From contig CM049413.1 in assembly GCA_026929865.2 (NCBI GenBank), forward strand, positions 13,486,001-13,550,000: 64,000 nucleotides of DNA. The letters are read 5' to 3'. Every line of letters begins with the position of its first letter. Position 1 is the first letter of the stretch. The notes under the pieces were generated by a model. It worked only from the letters and a program-made list of their open reading frames with translations, ran no database searches and was not told the DNA's origin. The stretch is from Hyperoplus lanceolatus. Lineage: Eukaryota > Chordata > Actinopteri > Uranoscopiformes > Ammodytidae. This document shows positions 14,001 through 25,740 of this stretch, one piece after another. A program made the position numbers and the translations under genes.

Positions 14001-17000
14001 TTCGGGGTTCAATGTCTTGCTCAGGGACACTTCGACATGTGGCATTTTTGACCCTGCATTTATACATAAAACATTTTAAATAATGTGTCTGCACTGTGAA
14101 GAGCAACCCCCAAATAGTCACAAAGGTTTTTTTTTTTTAACCTTTATTCATACAGGTATGTCCCATTGAGACCGAAGACTCTTTTGCAAGGGAGACATGT
14201 TCCCATTCCCACGTTACCATTCACACACACATTCATACACCGATAGCAGACTAACTATCGACATTCGCACGAGGCAAGGTGGGTGAAGTGTCTTGCCCAA
14301 GGACACAACAACTGTGACACGGGTGGCAGGGCGGGGATCGAACCTCCAACCCTTTGATCATCAGCCGACCCGCTCTGCCAACTGAGCCACAGTCGCCCCA
14401 GGTTGTTTCTTCATGCAAAATAGATTTGGTGTTTGATTCATCCTGTAATTGAGGGTTAAGCAGGTTGTCCAGCAGGAGATTCAGAAGAAAATGGAGGCTG
14501 TAGGGTAATAGCAGAACGTAGGCTTTGTGCTGTTTTAAATTTAGGCAAACATTGTGTGCAACACAACCAAAAAACGCCAGTTTAAGACACAAGAAAGTCA
14601 AACATAAAATGCTCAAAAACAACGTTAATCATTAAGTCAATGATGGGAAAACTAATAAGCAGGGAAATTGCACTTCATTTTTAAGAGTTTGTTTCATCAA
14701 ATTAAATTTTGGAAAAGAAAAACAGCAGGTAAAGTCTGCATTTGGATAAAAAGCTACTGTAATAATCTGTTTTAATCTGTTTCTTATCAAATCAGACATA
14801 GGTCAAGAAGACAACATCATAAGATAAAGATGGCATTTTTACCCTAAGCCTCCATCCACGCTGCTTTTAGGGGCACTTTACACGACAACACGAAACGGTG
14901 CAAACGCGGAAAAATTCCCGCGGTTGCACTATATCATTTACAGGAAAACAGCAAACGCAGGCATGAAACCGCAGGTTTTTGAGATCACCTCCCAGGGAGG
15001 ATTTTTTGGAAAACTTAACGGTTTTGGTTTCCTGTAAACACCGAAACCATTTCCCCTGATAACGCTGACGTCACGGCTCCACCCTCACACATGCGTAGTC
15101 TATAACATTTGCTGTCAAAATACCCACAACACAAGCGAGTTATAAAGTTAGAAGACAACATGAACGGTGTCTCCACGGCACCATCACTGTGATCAGCGGA
15201 GAGTGACGTGCAGGGCTAAAATATAGCCTAACACTCGCCAATTTAGTCTAAGCGATTAGTAAGTTATTGAGACCACCGGCCACTGTCTGGGGAAAGATTT
15301 GTGCTCTGCCGGTTTTTCTAGCCAAATAAACGTGTGTAGCTTCTATGCGGCAGTGGCGAAGTGGGTAGAAAGTTCGCCTCTGGTGTGCAGGGTCGGAGGT
15401 TCGATCCCCCGTCTCCCCGCCACATGCCGAAGTGTCCCTGGGCAAGACACTGAACCCCAAATTGCTCCCGATAGTTAGCTTAGTTAGCTTAGCACCCTAG
15501 TGCTAAACCTACCCTGCGTGGTAGCTGCTGCTATCGGTGTATGAATGTGTGTGTGACTGGGTGAATGTGTACAAAAAACAATGTAAAGCGCTTTGAGTCT
15601 GTGATAAACGGAGATATAGCGCTATACAAGTCCATTTACCATTTACCATTTATGCCAGGGCAGCGACACGGCTCTCTCTACATTAAAAAACACTATCCAT
15701 AGTTCAGCGCGCAGCGGTTAAGTTACTGTTCAACAAAAGGAGCATTAAGGCTACGGCTTCACAGTAAAAGCATTTCACTGGCTAAACATTAATAGCATTT
15801 CACTGGACACACGTGAGTTGACTTTTATTTTGAAGTACGACTAACAGGAAGGTATCCGCTCACGAAGCCCCTTCACTATCAGCAAGTCTTCTGTTTTTAC
15901 GAGTTCAATGCGGTGAAATAAGAGGACAGAAAGCTTGTCATTTACAATACTTGTAACCCCAAGCTTACACCAACCGCTTTATGAACGTTAGTGGCATTCA
16001 TTTTCGGTTACAGTAAGGTTTTATGCATCAAATTGTACTGGAAGAGCTATCTCCTAGGCTGTGTCACAGCTGACTATTGGCTTGGCATGGCTGCTACACT
16101 GCTTCTACAGCGATTTCGGCCCGTTTCCTCTGAAAACATGTGTACGGGTGAAGATGTCAGATAAATTGTGTCTGAACGGGTTTTTTTTTTAAACCAAAAA
16201 CTGGAAAACTGTCACGTTTTCACAGTGTAAAGTGCCCCTTAGACCACTTGCTCACTGAGGCATTTTACAGACATAAGCTGTGAAAGGCCTCAACCTCACT
16301 GTGTGCAATAACTTCACTTTCAAAAGGAGCAGTGATCACCGATATAATGTAAGCGGTGTTATAATTGCAATTTTTTGCAGGTTGCAATTTTCATATCAGA
16401 ACTGCCTTTGCAACATCAAATCTCCTACTTGTTTAAACAAAACCCCAGATAAAAGGAATGATACGCACTGTGTGAGTTATATGTCAACCTCACTCACCTG
16501 CTGGGAAAGGCTGATAATCTTCAGTTTGTAGCGCTTCAGGACAGGAGTGTCGGTGCCAGTGTCCACCAACTCATCCATCTGTTTCACTGTCTTAATTGTG
16601 GTGACCTTGGATGAAAGAGATACAGGTACTTTTAGACACTTGTTTTCAGCCAGATGTCAGGGGAAAGACATTTGATTGCAACACAAACAAAAACTACAAG
16701 CATTTCTGAAAAAAAATCACACAAAATTTGGATGGTAATTATAAAAGCGGCTGTTGTTACTGTAAGAAAGGTAAACGTTTTTAAAAAAAGGGATACTTTC
16801 TTGTAAGGCTACATTTTCCTTGCATTAAAAAATAGCTGGATACTTGTGTACCTGCTAGAATGCAGTGTATGTTGGAAAAAACATACAGCTGTGATCTCAG
16901 GTTAAAACAGTTCAAGCTGTATTGATCAGAGGTTTTGGTGGAGCCTACTCTAAAAGCCAGTTTTTTTTGCATGTCATCTCTGTGCTGTCGACATAACGTC

Positions 17001-20000
17001 ATTTAGAAAAAAATGCATTTCGATTACCTGCTCTGAAAATGTTAGATAGCTTTAAATGAAGCATTTGTTGTTAGCTGAACAATAGAGTACCACTGAATAA
17101 AACAATGTTTTCTGGGGCGCCTTTAGCTCAGTCGGTAAGGCGTCCCCCTCCCGGGCCGGGCCCAGCAGCAGACCCGGGTTCGATTCCCGCCTGCGGTCGT
17201 TCTCTGCATGTCACTCCCCTCTCTACCCCATTTCACCTCTGTCTCTCTGCACATCAATAAAGCATTAAAATATCTAAAAAAAAAACAATGTTTTCTCAGA
17301 GGTACTCACAGAGAACACATTCTCTGGGTGTCCCTTTGCTCTCATGTTGGTGTCGTGCACTTGCTTCAGAATCATCCAGCCTTCGTCGTGCTTGCCGTTC
17401 TGTTTGAAAGGAAGGGAGTAAACGTCATGCTGGTGTAGTATTACATGTTCTTGTATGAATCCTATGAAACCAGAGGACAGAACAGACAGACAGAACAGAC
17501 AGACAGAAAAAGCACATTTGTTGACGGATCACCTCTAAGTAGAAACGTGGGCTCTCCGGCATGGCACTGAGGGCAGCGATGGCTGCCACGGAGGGAAACG
17601 CAGCCACTAACACAAATACACGCCAGCTATGGAACTGATACGCTGAGCCCATCTGGAAACTCCATCCTGAAAAACAAAACAAAAACAGGATGCCCATAAC
17701 TGTGAGTCGCATCAATAACAGATTAGGTCAAACATTAAATCTTTGTAAAGGACAATCTGGAGTATATTTAATTTGATGTGACACGGTATGAGCCATGTTC
17801 TTATTTTTCCTCCCTCCAGGGAAGTCAAAGGGTCAGCCACAGTGCACTGTGTCTCTGGGAAGATGCTTGTTATAGAAAACTGCATAGTTTCACCAACCAG
17901 CTCACCCCTGCTGCCACGAATGAAGCTCAAAGTATAATCTTAGTTTGGAATATATAGATTTGTCAAAAGTCAACAGAATCCTCCAACCAGCTACTCCAAA
18001 GCTCACTCATTAAGCCTGATGAGCAGTACACCTTCCATTGTTTTCAGCATCGTAAAATGGAAAAATACGGTGGGGATATTAAATTATTTAATGGCCGAAT
18101 TCTCATACTTTTGAGCCCGTGGGAAATAAAATAGTTTTGTATAAACTTTTAACCATCGTATCTCTGGTTATACTGGGTCTATCTGCATGAAACAAAAACT
18201 GGCATAGACGGTTGTTTTTGGGCAGCGCCGACTTGATCAAGTCACGTGATCTGGTCACGCCGGCGTGACGGTTGACTCCTAAGGGTTAAGACATTATATC
18301 GTGTTTGTTTGTTGTTCTTGTTAAATGACCTTTAACTTTATCTGATAAGCATATTTTGTTACCTTGAACAGAGCCAGAATAGCTGTTTACTCCTTTTATT
18401 CTTCATTAGCTTTAATGAACAGATATGAGAGTGGTATCTATCTATCTACTTGTCCAGCTCTCCTCAAGAAATCAAATAAGAGTGGTCCCCCCAAAATGTT
18501 GAATGCTGTAAGTGTAAATCAAAATGAGGACCATAGGCTAGCATGGACGATGCACAGGCGGCTAACCATGTAACCTCATAAATTCAGGAATAGGTCAAAT
18601 GTACTCACCATAATGTGGGATTATAGCCCAGGCCATGGCAGACGCATATATCCCCCCAATCATCCAGAACATGCAGAGCCAACTGAGGTGCTCTCCGCGC
18701 TTCTCTTGAGACAGAAATTCAGAATAGTAGGCGAACACAATGGGAATTGTGCCACCGATCCTGCAAAGATCAGAAAGAAAAACCAAGATGAACTGTGGCA
18801 GAATTTAGTTTGAAGAAATGATCATTTATTCCATATTAAATAGCCAGAAACACCATACAGTCCCCTCCATAAGTATCGGAACAGTGAGGCCAATTCCTTT
18901 ATTTTTGCTGTAGACTGGAAACATTTGGGTTTGACACCAAAAGATGAATATGAGACAATAGCTCAACATTTCAGCTTTCATTTCCAGGTATTCACATCTG
19001 GATCCGATACACAACTGAGAAGATATCATTATTTGTAAAGGAACACCACATTTTTAGGCGAGCAAAAGTATTGGAACAGATAGACTTTAAATAAATTAAA
19101 GTGAATAAAACATAATATTTTGTCGCAAATCCTTTGCTTGCAATAACTGCATCAAGCCTGTGACCCATTGACATCACAAAACTTTTGCATTCTTCTTTTG
19201 TGATGCTTTTCCAGGCTTTCAACGCAGCCTCATTCAGTTGTTGTTTGTGTTAGGGGGTTACTGTCTTAAGTCTCCTCTTTAGCAGGTAAAATGCATGCTC
19301 TATAGCGTTTAAGTCTGGAGATTGACTTAGCAACTCTAAAACCTTCCACTTCTTGCCCATGATTAACTCCTTTGTTGTGTTTTGGGTCATTATCTTGCTG
19401 CATGATGGAGGATCTTCCAATCAGTTTGATTGCATCTTTCCTTAAATTGTCAGACAAAATGTTTCTGTAAACTTCTGAGTTCATTTTGCTGTTGCCATCA
19501 TGTGTTACATCATCAATGAAGATTAATGAGCCCTTCCCAGAAGAAGCCATGCAAGCCCAAGCCATGACATTGCCTCCACCGTGTTTCACAGATGAGCCTG
19601 TATGTTTGGGATCATGAGTAGATCCTTTCTTTCTCCAAACTTTAGCCTTTTCATCACTTTGGTAAAGGTTCATCTTGACAACAACACAGTAACACATGAT
19701 GGCAACAGCAAAATTAACTTAGAAGTCTACAGAAACATTCTGTCTGCCAATTTAAAGAAAGATGCAACCAAACTGATTGGAAGATGCTCCATCATGCAGC
19801 AAGATAATGATCCAAAAAACTGCAAAAACAACAAAGGAGTTCATCAGGGGCAAGAAATGGAAAGTTTCAGACTGGCCAAGTCAATCTCCAGACTTAAACG
19901 CTATAGAGCATGCATGTTACCTGCTAAAGAGGAGACCGAAGGGAGTAACCCCCCAAAACAAACAGCAACTGAATGAGGCTGTGGTGAAAGCCTGGAAAAG

Positions 20001-21854
20001 CATCACAAGAGAAGAATGCAAACGTTTTGTGATGTCAATGGGTCACAGGCTTGATGCAGTTATTGTAAGCAAAGTGTTTGCGACAAAATATTACGGTTTA
20101 TTCACTTTAATTTATTTAAAGTCTATCTGTTCCAATACTTTTGCTCGCCTAAAAATGTGGTGTTCCTTTTCAAATAATGATATCTTCTCAGTTGTGTATC
20201 AGATCCAGATGTGAATACCTGGAAATGAAAGCTGAAATGTTGAGCTATTGTCTCATATTCATCTTTTGGTGTAAAACCCAAATGTTTCCAGTCTACAGCA
20301 AAAATAAAGGAATTGGCCTCACTGTTCCGATACTTATGGAGGGGACTGTATATGCAGAATGTATTGGCTCTAAACACTTCTGATACACTTGGTCAGCCAC
20401 TTCTTTACTTTGAATACCTGTATTATGAATATGAAAGAAAGTAAGTTTCTGTATATAGTACATATTTCTGATATATTCTCAAAACAAATAAAAAAAACAT
20501 TTAGCTGTTTTATTTCTAGTTACTCCTTTAATAGAACAATTTACTTTTTAACTGAAATACAGATATGTAAACTTTAATGATGTCATATATAATATAAATA
20601 CATTAATGTTTAAACTGATTTCTCAATGTCCCTTGGACCTGCTGTATTGTACTGTAAAACTAAATCATAACAGTTAAGCAACTGACTACGAAAATAAGTG
20701 ATTTTAAAATCTATAAATAAAGTGTTCAATCTCATTTTAATCCAATCCAATTTACCCAACACCGGAAAGGAGCCGGCAAAACAGAAAGGTGCTGTAGCCC
20801 TGGACGAACGAGGAGAAGAAGGAGAAGACGCTATTGATGGAGAGACAGATGAGGAGAGACTGTCGACGGCCTATCCGGTCAGCCAGAGCCCCCCAGAGAA
20901 AGGCCCCGACCATCATGCCGAAATATACAATCAGACCTGCAGAGAGAGCAAAATAAATTAAACTATGTTAGTAATTGTTCAATTGTTTTATATTTTGTTG
21001 TATTAATACTTTTTACTGTTAAACTTTTAATTAACTGTAAGTCTGTCCTTTTGTTTTATTAGTTTACTTAAGTTACCTAAGTCAGTTCTTGAAACAGCTT
21101 GGAACTGTAGTTTTTAACTTTTGATCAAAAAGTTTCTCAAAAATGGAGCAAATTGTGGGTGACACAACCAAACCAGTACCTGTTCAAACAGAAGGAGGCG
21201 ACACAGACACTATCCATCCTCTGACTGTATAAAAAGAGTCTTACCCAGCATGCTTTTGTTGGGTTCGGACAGGCACATGTCCCTCTCGGCGCTGGGCAGG
21301 ACAAACCCAACCACGAAGATCTCCACGCCGTCCGCCATGAGAGCCAGCCCCAGCACAAAGTACAGGGTCCACTGGAACTTGCCGTGACCGCATTCCTGTA
21401 AGATGGTCTCGTACTGTTGGGCCAGCTCCTCCTGGTCCTTCCTCCTCTCCGCCTCGGACACTCCCATGTCTGCTCCGAGCTGCTGGGCCTTGACCGAGCC
21501 GGGGCCCCCTGAGAGGCTGTCTTTGCCCGACTCGGCCCTGGGGATCCCCTGGTACTCTCCCTCGTAGATCTCGTCATCCTCGTCGTGACCCTCGGTGGAG
21601 TCGCTGTGGCCTCCCTCGTCCTCGTTGGCCGCCTGGCTGTCTCTACGGTAATAGCCTCCATCTTGGCTCCCCTGCGGCGGGAAGTCGTCATCGTCGTCCT
21701 CTTCGAAGCGGGCGTAGGAGCGCTTGCTGTACTCGTCACTCACCCGATCCACCGAACGACCGGCCTTCTTACTGGCTTGCCGCTTGACTTCTTTGGCAAT
21801 GTCTTTGGCACCTTTTATGAAGGCAGTCCGGTTTTGGTAGCCCCCCTCCTCCAT
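8049..21854 (-). CDS. sv2a: synaptic vesicle glycoprotein 2A (12 coding exons)
   Basis: Exons in transcript order: 21854-21245, 20936-20756, 18760-18609, 17666-17533, 17399-17310, 16605-16498, 12106-12018, 11921-11757, 11543-11410, 9126-8920, 8827-8668 and 8232-8049. They join in frame to 737 aa (human SV2A about 742). The cytoplasmic N-terminus is charged and acidic (MEEGGYQNRTAFIKGAKDI, then a DDDDD run and EGHDEDDEIYEGEYQGIPRAES). The first membrane segment lies at about residues 163-186, followed by MFS signatures (ADRIGRRQ, WLCMFWMIGG). The large luminal loop at about 475-597 carries three N-glycosylation sequons (NFT, NCT, NST) and repeated pentapeptide-like F-E-x-C/F strands. The conserved ending is KLPETRGQVLQ. 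By family it is a 12-pass synaptic vesicle protein that modulates calcium-triggered release and binds synaptotagmin. SV2A is favoured over SV2B/C by the N-terminus and by adjacency to sf3b4, as in human. Introns hold at least six transposon insertions. Confidence 0.93.
10316..10589 (-). mobile_element. tRNA-derived SINE, family 1, degenerate
   Basis: Read on the minus strand it begins GGGGCGTCCTGAGCTCAG, with a B-box-like GGGTTCGATTCC-type sequence, then a body matching the copies at 17114 and 40108. The body is interrupted by long A/T homopolymer stretches (about 10418-10505). It lies in the sv2a intron between exons 9 and 10. The tRNA-like head is not a functional tRNA gene. Confidence 0.65.
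12151..13456. mobile_element. 1.3-kb non-autonomous DNA element with GGGGCCTCATTTATAAA ends
   Basis: The left end GGGGCCTCATTTATAAA is repeated exactly, inverted, at the right end, and similar subterminal motifs follow (CTTTATAAATCAC at about 12283, TTTTTATAAATCCC at about 13376; GCGTACG near both ends). No clear target-site duplication: the flanks are CCA and AGG. The interior has open frames of up to 108 codons on the minus strand without recognisable transposase motifs. It lies in the sv2a intron between exons 6 and 7. The family is not assigned. Confidence 0.65.
13835..14050 (-). mobile_element. SINE fragment, family 2 (3' body only)
   Basis: GTAAATGGACTCTACTTACAT, CAAAGCGCTTTACATTG and CACCGATAGCAGCAGCTACC match the 3' body of the SINE at 15345-15655 in the opposite orientation. 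The tRNA head is missing beyond about 14045. Confidence 0.55.
14127..14399 (-). mobile_element. tRNA-derived SINE, family 2 relative
   Basis: On the minus strand the head GGGGCGACTGTGGCTCAG and the B-box GGTTCGATCCCCG are clear RNA polymerase III promoter boxes. The body contains CTTGGGCAAGACACTTCACC and the copy ends in an A-rich tail. It lies in the sv2a intron between exons 6 and 7, next to a second, partial SINE. Confidence 0.7.
14870..16238. mobile_element. 1.37-kb TTA-flanked DNA transposon relic with nested SINE
   Basis: The ends GGGGCACTTTACAC and GTGTAAAGTGCCCC are inverted repeats, and each is directly flanked by TTA. A 3-bp TWA duplication is the signature of PIF/Harbinger-type transposition. 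The interior includes GTTTTGAGATC-type and GTTTACAGG-like repeated motifs but no transposase frame. A SINE at about 15345-15655 sits inside. Located in the sv2a intron between exons 6 and 7. Confidence 0.6.
15345..15655 (+). mobile_element. tRNA-derived SINE, family 2 (nested)
   Basis: The head GCGGCAGTGGCGAAGTGGGT is followed by a B-box GGTTCGATCCCCC, then TGGGCAAGACACTGAACCCC and AAAGCGCTTTGAGTCTGTGA, the typical fish SINE 3' body, ending in repeats of ATTTACC. It is inserted inside the TTA-flanked element at 14870-16238, so it is younger than that element. Confidence 0.7.
17114..17283 (+). mobile_element. tRNA-derived SINE, family 1, intact with target-site duplication
   Basis: Starts GGGGCGCCTTTAGCTCAGTC (A box) with GGGTTCGATTCC (B box), then CATGTCACTCCCCTCTCTAC and AATAAAGCATTAAAATATC, and ends in an A tail. 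The 14 bases before it (AAACAATGTTTTCT) are repeated exactly after the tail. This is a perfect target-site duplication from LINE-mediated retroposition. In the sv2a intron between exons 5 and 6. Confidence 0.85.
18858..20348. mobile_element. Tc1-like transposon rearranged into a giant inverted repeat (3' half duplicated)
   Basis: Both ends read inward as CAGTCCCCTCCATAAGTAT and are flanked by TA, the Tc1/mariner target site. The inverted identity is not confined to the ends: 18858-19507 and 19691-20348 are imperfect inverted copies of about 650 bp with a 183-bp spacer. Each arm encodes the 3' half of a Tc1 transposase, outward-facing. The minus-strand arm has the first catalytic Asp region (SDEKAKVW, spanning the spacer) and QQDNDPKH. 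The plus-strand arm has QQDNDPK and SPDLNAIEH with the catalytic Glu. Frames are broken, and the DNA-binding 5' half is absent. Located in sv2a intron 2. Confidence 0.85.
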
Positions 21855-22435
21855 TTCAAAAAGAGTTTTTTTGGAAGATGCAAAAAAAAGGGGGTCAAAG
21901 ATTTAGGCCACCTGCTTCAATTGGTGCAGGATACACCTTGAAGTGTTGAGGGGTTGACACCCGGACCACTTGACAGACGACAGGCTCTTCTTCTGTCTGG
22001 GGGAGAAGATGGAGACGTAACTTGATGAACTTTCTTAATCAAGGCGCTTTGTTATAAATGGAGGCATAGATAGGCATTGATAAGAACTTCAAAGCTTCAA
22101 TGTACATTTCTGGTGATCCATTACAATGGATTTCCCCTATTGCCCTTCTACTTTTGGGCCTGTGACCGAAAGCATCTCTCTAAAATGACAGATGAAATTA
22201 AGCAAAATGTATTTTGGAAAGTCTATTAAACGAAGTGTCTAAGACAAAAAACAATCACAGAAAAACAAAATGACTATAAAAAGTGATTGTTTGAAGTCCC
22301 ATTTTATATTATTTTCATTTGGCTGTCTTGTATCCATGTAAGATGGGCAGCATTTCACATGATTGTGCCTCAGGAGCCTGTTTGTCTCTCATTTATCTCT
22401 TTGAAATGATCCTTCTTATTTTTTCATTCATTGAT

Positions 22436-22655
22436 TGGTAAATGGACTGCACTTATATAGTGCGTTTTTTTCTGTAACGCTTTACATTGTTTGTCTCATT
22501 CACCCAGTCACACACCAATGGCAGCAGCTATCCTGCAGGGTGCAAGCTAACCATCTTGCCCAGGGACACTTTGACATGTGGCAGGAAGGAGGCAGGGGAT
22601 CTAACCACCAACCCTGTGATAAGTGGACGTTTGCTCTACCCGCTCAACAACACCT
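22436..22655 (-). mobile_element. SINE fragment, family 2
   Basis: GGTAAATGGACTGCACTTAT, CGCTTTACATTGTTTG, GCAGCAGCTATCCTGCAGGG and TTGCCCAGGGACACTTTGAC match the 15345 SINE on the opposite strand, with a degraded tRNA head near 22640. Confidence 0.55.
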
Positions 22656-24403
22656 AATTGGTTTGGTTATCATCCACACCTCCAGACTTCACTTGTTGCC
22701 TTTCCATATCTACCCGGCATGTGTTCACTGCTGAGTCACAGACGGGCCTGGGCAGAAATGACAGGGCGAGACAGAGTGATTTTTTTTTTAATGGAGGTTT
22801 CATTGGTGCGGAAATGCACTGGATGCCTAATTTCAAGTTCATGGGGAAGAGCTACAGTAAGTGACCACGACTCAAATGTAATGTGACTGAGATAATTGCT
22901 CTAAAAGGATCAGACACTAGTTTGGAATAAAGGAACATCACTGTAAGGCCTTCATTGTTCCGTTCCACATACAAACACAATTTTAACAACTCCTCATTAT
23001 TTCCTTTAAAGGCTGCTTTCAACAGTCTCCTTCACTTAAGGTTTTTGTATAGTTTAAGCAATTCGATGTTTGACAATAATGGATTAACACCAATAAAGTT
23101 TACTTTGTGGATTAATGAAATAAAGCTGTAAACATAAAGAGGAGCTGTGTGCCAAAATCAAATGAGGCTTGAAATTGAGAACGAAAAAGCCCGAAAATGG
23201 ATGTCGTCCATGCATCCTGTCTGCTGCAGAATCACGTCTCCCTTTTTTTTGACGAAGGAACATTTATCAAGTCACTGACTCGTGTAGTTCGCTGATGATA
23301 CCCACGTCCATATGCTTTTCAGGGGAAGAAGCAGTATGCCTTCGGGTCGTCGTGCAATAAAAAAAAAGACATGTCGCTTTGATTTTGTGGAGCAGAGACA
23401 CAAACGGACACAGAATGAGAGACATCACCGCCTGGCTCCCTTTGACCCCTGTTTCAAAAAACATGATCTAACAGGTAATGGCGGGCAGATGGAACATTAA
23501 TTTTCCACCAGGTTATACAGTACAAACAGGGCCCCAAGACCTAGATTTTAGGAGTTCTTTAGTGGTCACTCAGGGGGCAGAATCTCTTGACCTAACTGTT
23601 GAAATACTTTGGGTATTAAATTTTTTCCACTCACATGATGGAAGTAATGCTACTACAAAGAATTCTGCACATTAGAACTGCAAAATTACAATGGAGAGAT
23701 GAATTAAATCACTTCATAAACTCTTCATCTATCGTAATCTTTGGACATTTAGATATTATTATTACTATTCTAATATCCATAGTTATCTATATAAAACAGT
23801 ATAATCGGTATCCTCGTGACCAATGAAAACGCCTTTCATTTGTTTGTGTTATATTTCATTCGATCATCTCCGTGTCAGTGACGTGCAGGTTTACTGGAAC
23901 CAACCAAAGGAAGCCCACACAGGCCTGGTCAGCCAGGCTAAACTGTAGGACACTAACCTAATAATATGGAGCGCTGGAGCACTTACAGGGCACCGTGATC
24001 GTTGTCCCTCACTGACATTCAACACACACAAGCCTGGAGAATATAATGTGGGCGAATGGAGAGGAAGCAACAGAACGACAGAGCTGCACCACCAATGTTT
24101 TTTTACCTGCATGTGTTCTCCAGTTATAGTTGTCCTACCATGACGGCTGCGTAGTTGTGCACCATAGAGAAAGCAATTAAAGCATCAAGTCCGTAAGCAT
24201 CTCAGATATTTAAATGTTACTAAAATAACAGTTTATGTAGGTTTTATATAGAAATCAAATTAATTAAAAATCAATGTGCTTTAAGGTCATAAAGCTAATT
24301 TTTGTACTAGTAAAAATACAACTATTATGTTTTCAATCAATGTAGCACTTTAAAGGAAATAAAAACATTATCCCTGAATCCTGACCATTTGTTTCTTAGA
24401 TTG

Positions 24404-24404
24404 C

Positions 24405-24487
<83 letters not shown>
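24404..24487. repeat. (ATAG)n microsatellite
   Basis: About 20 near-perfect ATAG tetranucleotide units. Confidence 0.95.
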
Positions 24488-25574
24488 TAGTGAATCTTTT
24501 ATGCAACAGGTAAGCTAGATGCACTCTTTTAAGTCTGACTTTACTGTCTTTTTCACACATTACTGTAGGTCAGTGCAAAGGCAAACACCAGTCATGCTCA
24601 AACAGAGGCTTCAAGCCCACATGTTCTCATGTCATCATCCCTCTTATCAAGTTGACAGCATTTCCACAGCCCCCATGCATGCAGCCCTGCAACACGCAGG
24701 CCTGACGGTGGCCAAAGGCAGGCAGGTCTGAGGATGAGGAGGAGACTGGATATTATGGCTCCCTGATTTGAGCAACCCTTTAGTTGTTTTTCTGCTCATG
24801 TTTCCCCCTCTCTCTCTCTCCCCTTTCAAAAATCGATTAGCCTCAGTTTACCACTTCCTTGCATAGCCAAGCAGCAGGGCGCACACTATGGGCGCACGAC
24901 CATCACATCACACGCACGCAAGCTCAGCAGGGAGATTTGTATCAGTCGTGAAAGTGGTGTCGTGGTGAATAATCTGGACACCTGAAAAAAACATAATCGA
25001 CAGCCGCAGAAATGGCTAAACATCTTCATGCAGGCAGGACTAATATTAGGCTCTCACTGACCTATTTCCTTCATAATGTTGCAGGATTGCCATTTTTCAC
25101 ATGCAGCAAGTGCGTGGAAGAGCTACGCAAAATGCGAATTCAAGATTCTTAATGAATGTGAGAAAATGTAAGCATTCAGTCCAATCAATCGTCTTCATAT
25201 ATGTGTTAAGAACGAGGGGAAAGGCCAATTATCGCTAGAAGGCCAATTTATAAAAGCAGATTAAAATAGCCTATAAAAAAGGCAGGCGATCGTGTGCTGG
25301 CCTGCATCCTTTACACCTGCACACATTCTTAGCAATCACACCGCCAGCGGCTTGTCACGACTTGAATGCGATTATATCAGGCCCAATTCACAAAATCGAT
25401 CTTAATTGCTGTGTAAAAAGCGAATCTTTGGAAAACACGCCCATCGTCCTCTTCCCCGTGATGTCTCAAAGCAAAATAAAACGATACACATAAAAACAAA
25501 AACAAAAAAAAACAGCAACAATACGCCATCAGTTGCTAAGAATTCATTATTATTCACGTTATATTCAAGCTCAC

Positions 25575-25740
25575 CTTTCTCCCTGCGACGTGGTGGTCCC
25601 CCTTCAAGCCTGGAGATGGTGATGAGAGGAGGATGAGGATGATGATGCGTACGCGGCTGTCGCTGTAAACCGAGTGATGATGCAGAGAAGCCCACGCCAT
25701 CCACTCACACTCACTAGGCGATGTGCAGGGGTCCCCTCCC
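25575..25740 (-). promoter_or_regulatory. candidate sv2a 5' non-coding exon and promoter region
   Basis: On the minus strand a good donor (GGGAGAAAG|GTGAGC) follows a comparatively GC- and CpG-rich stretch with TGATGATG-type repeats. This is the expected place for the untranslated first exon of sv2a, and only about 0.85 kb separates it from the sf3b4 3' end. The upper boundary is a guess. Confidence 0.35.

Larger units (their letters stand above)
21855..25574. other. probable sv2a intron 1 / 5' region
   Basis: Between the initiator exon and the candidate non-coding exon. Apart from a SINE fragment at about 22436-22655 and the ATAG microsatellite, no coding homology was seen. The acceptor that opens the ATG-containing exon could not be fixed. 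Confidence 0.4.

Noticed and set aside
17114-17190. tRNA gene (A and B boxes present)
   Set aside because: The cloverleaf is not maintained and the sequence continues into a SINE body with A tail and target-site duplication. The same applies at 10520-10589, 14320-14399, 15345-15415 and 40190-40265.
21137-21739. 200-codon minus-strand open frame rich in Thr, Arg and Ser
   Set aside because: Alternative frame of the sv2a first coding exon; the SV2A-matching frame is the other one.
21585-21941. 118-codon plus-strand open frame
   Set aside because: Antisense to the sv2a initiator exon; no domain of its own.
24404-24487. CRISPR-like regular repeat
   Set aside because: A simple ATAG tetranucleotide microsatellite with no spacers, in a vertebrate genome.
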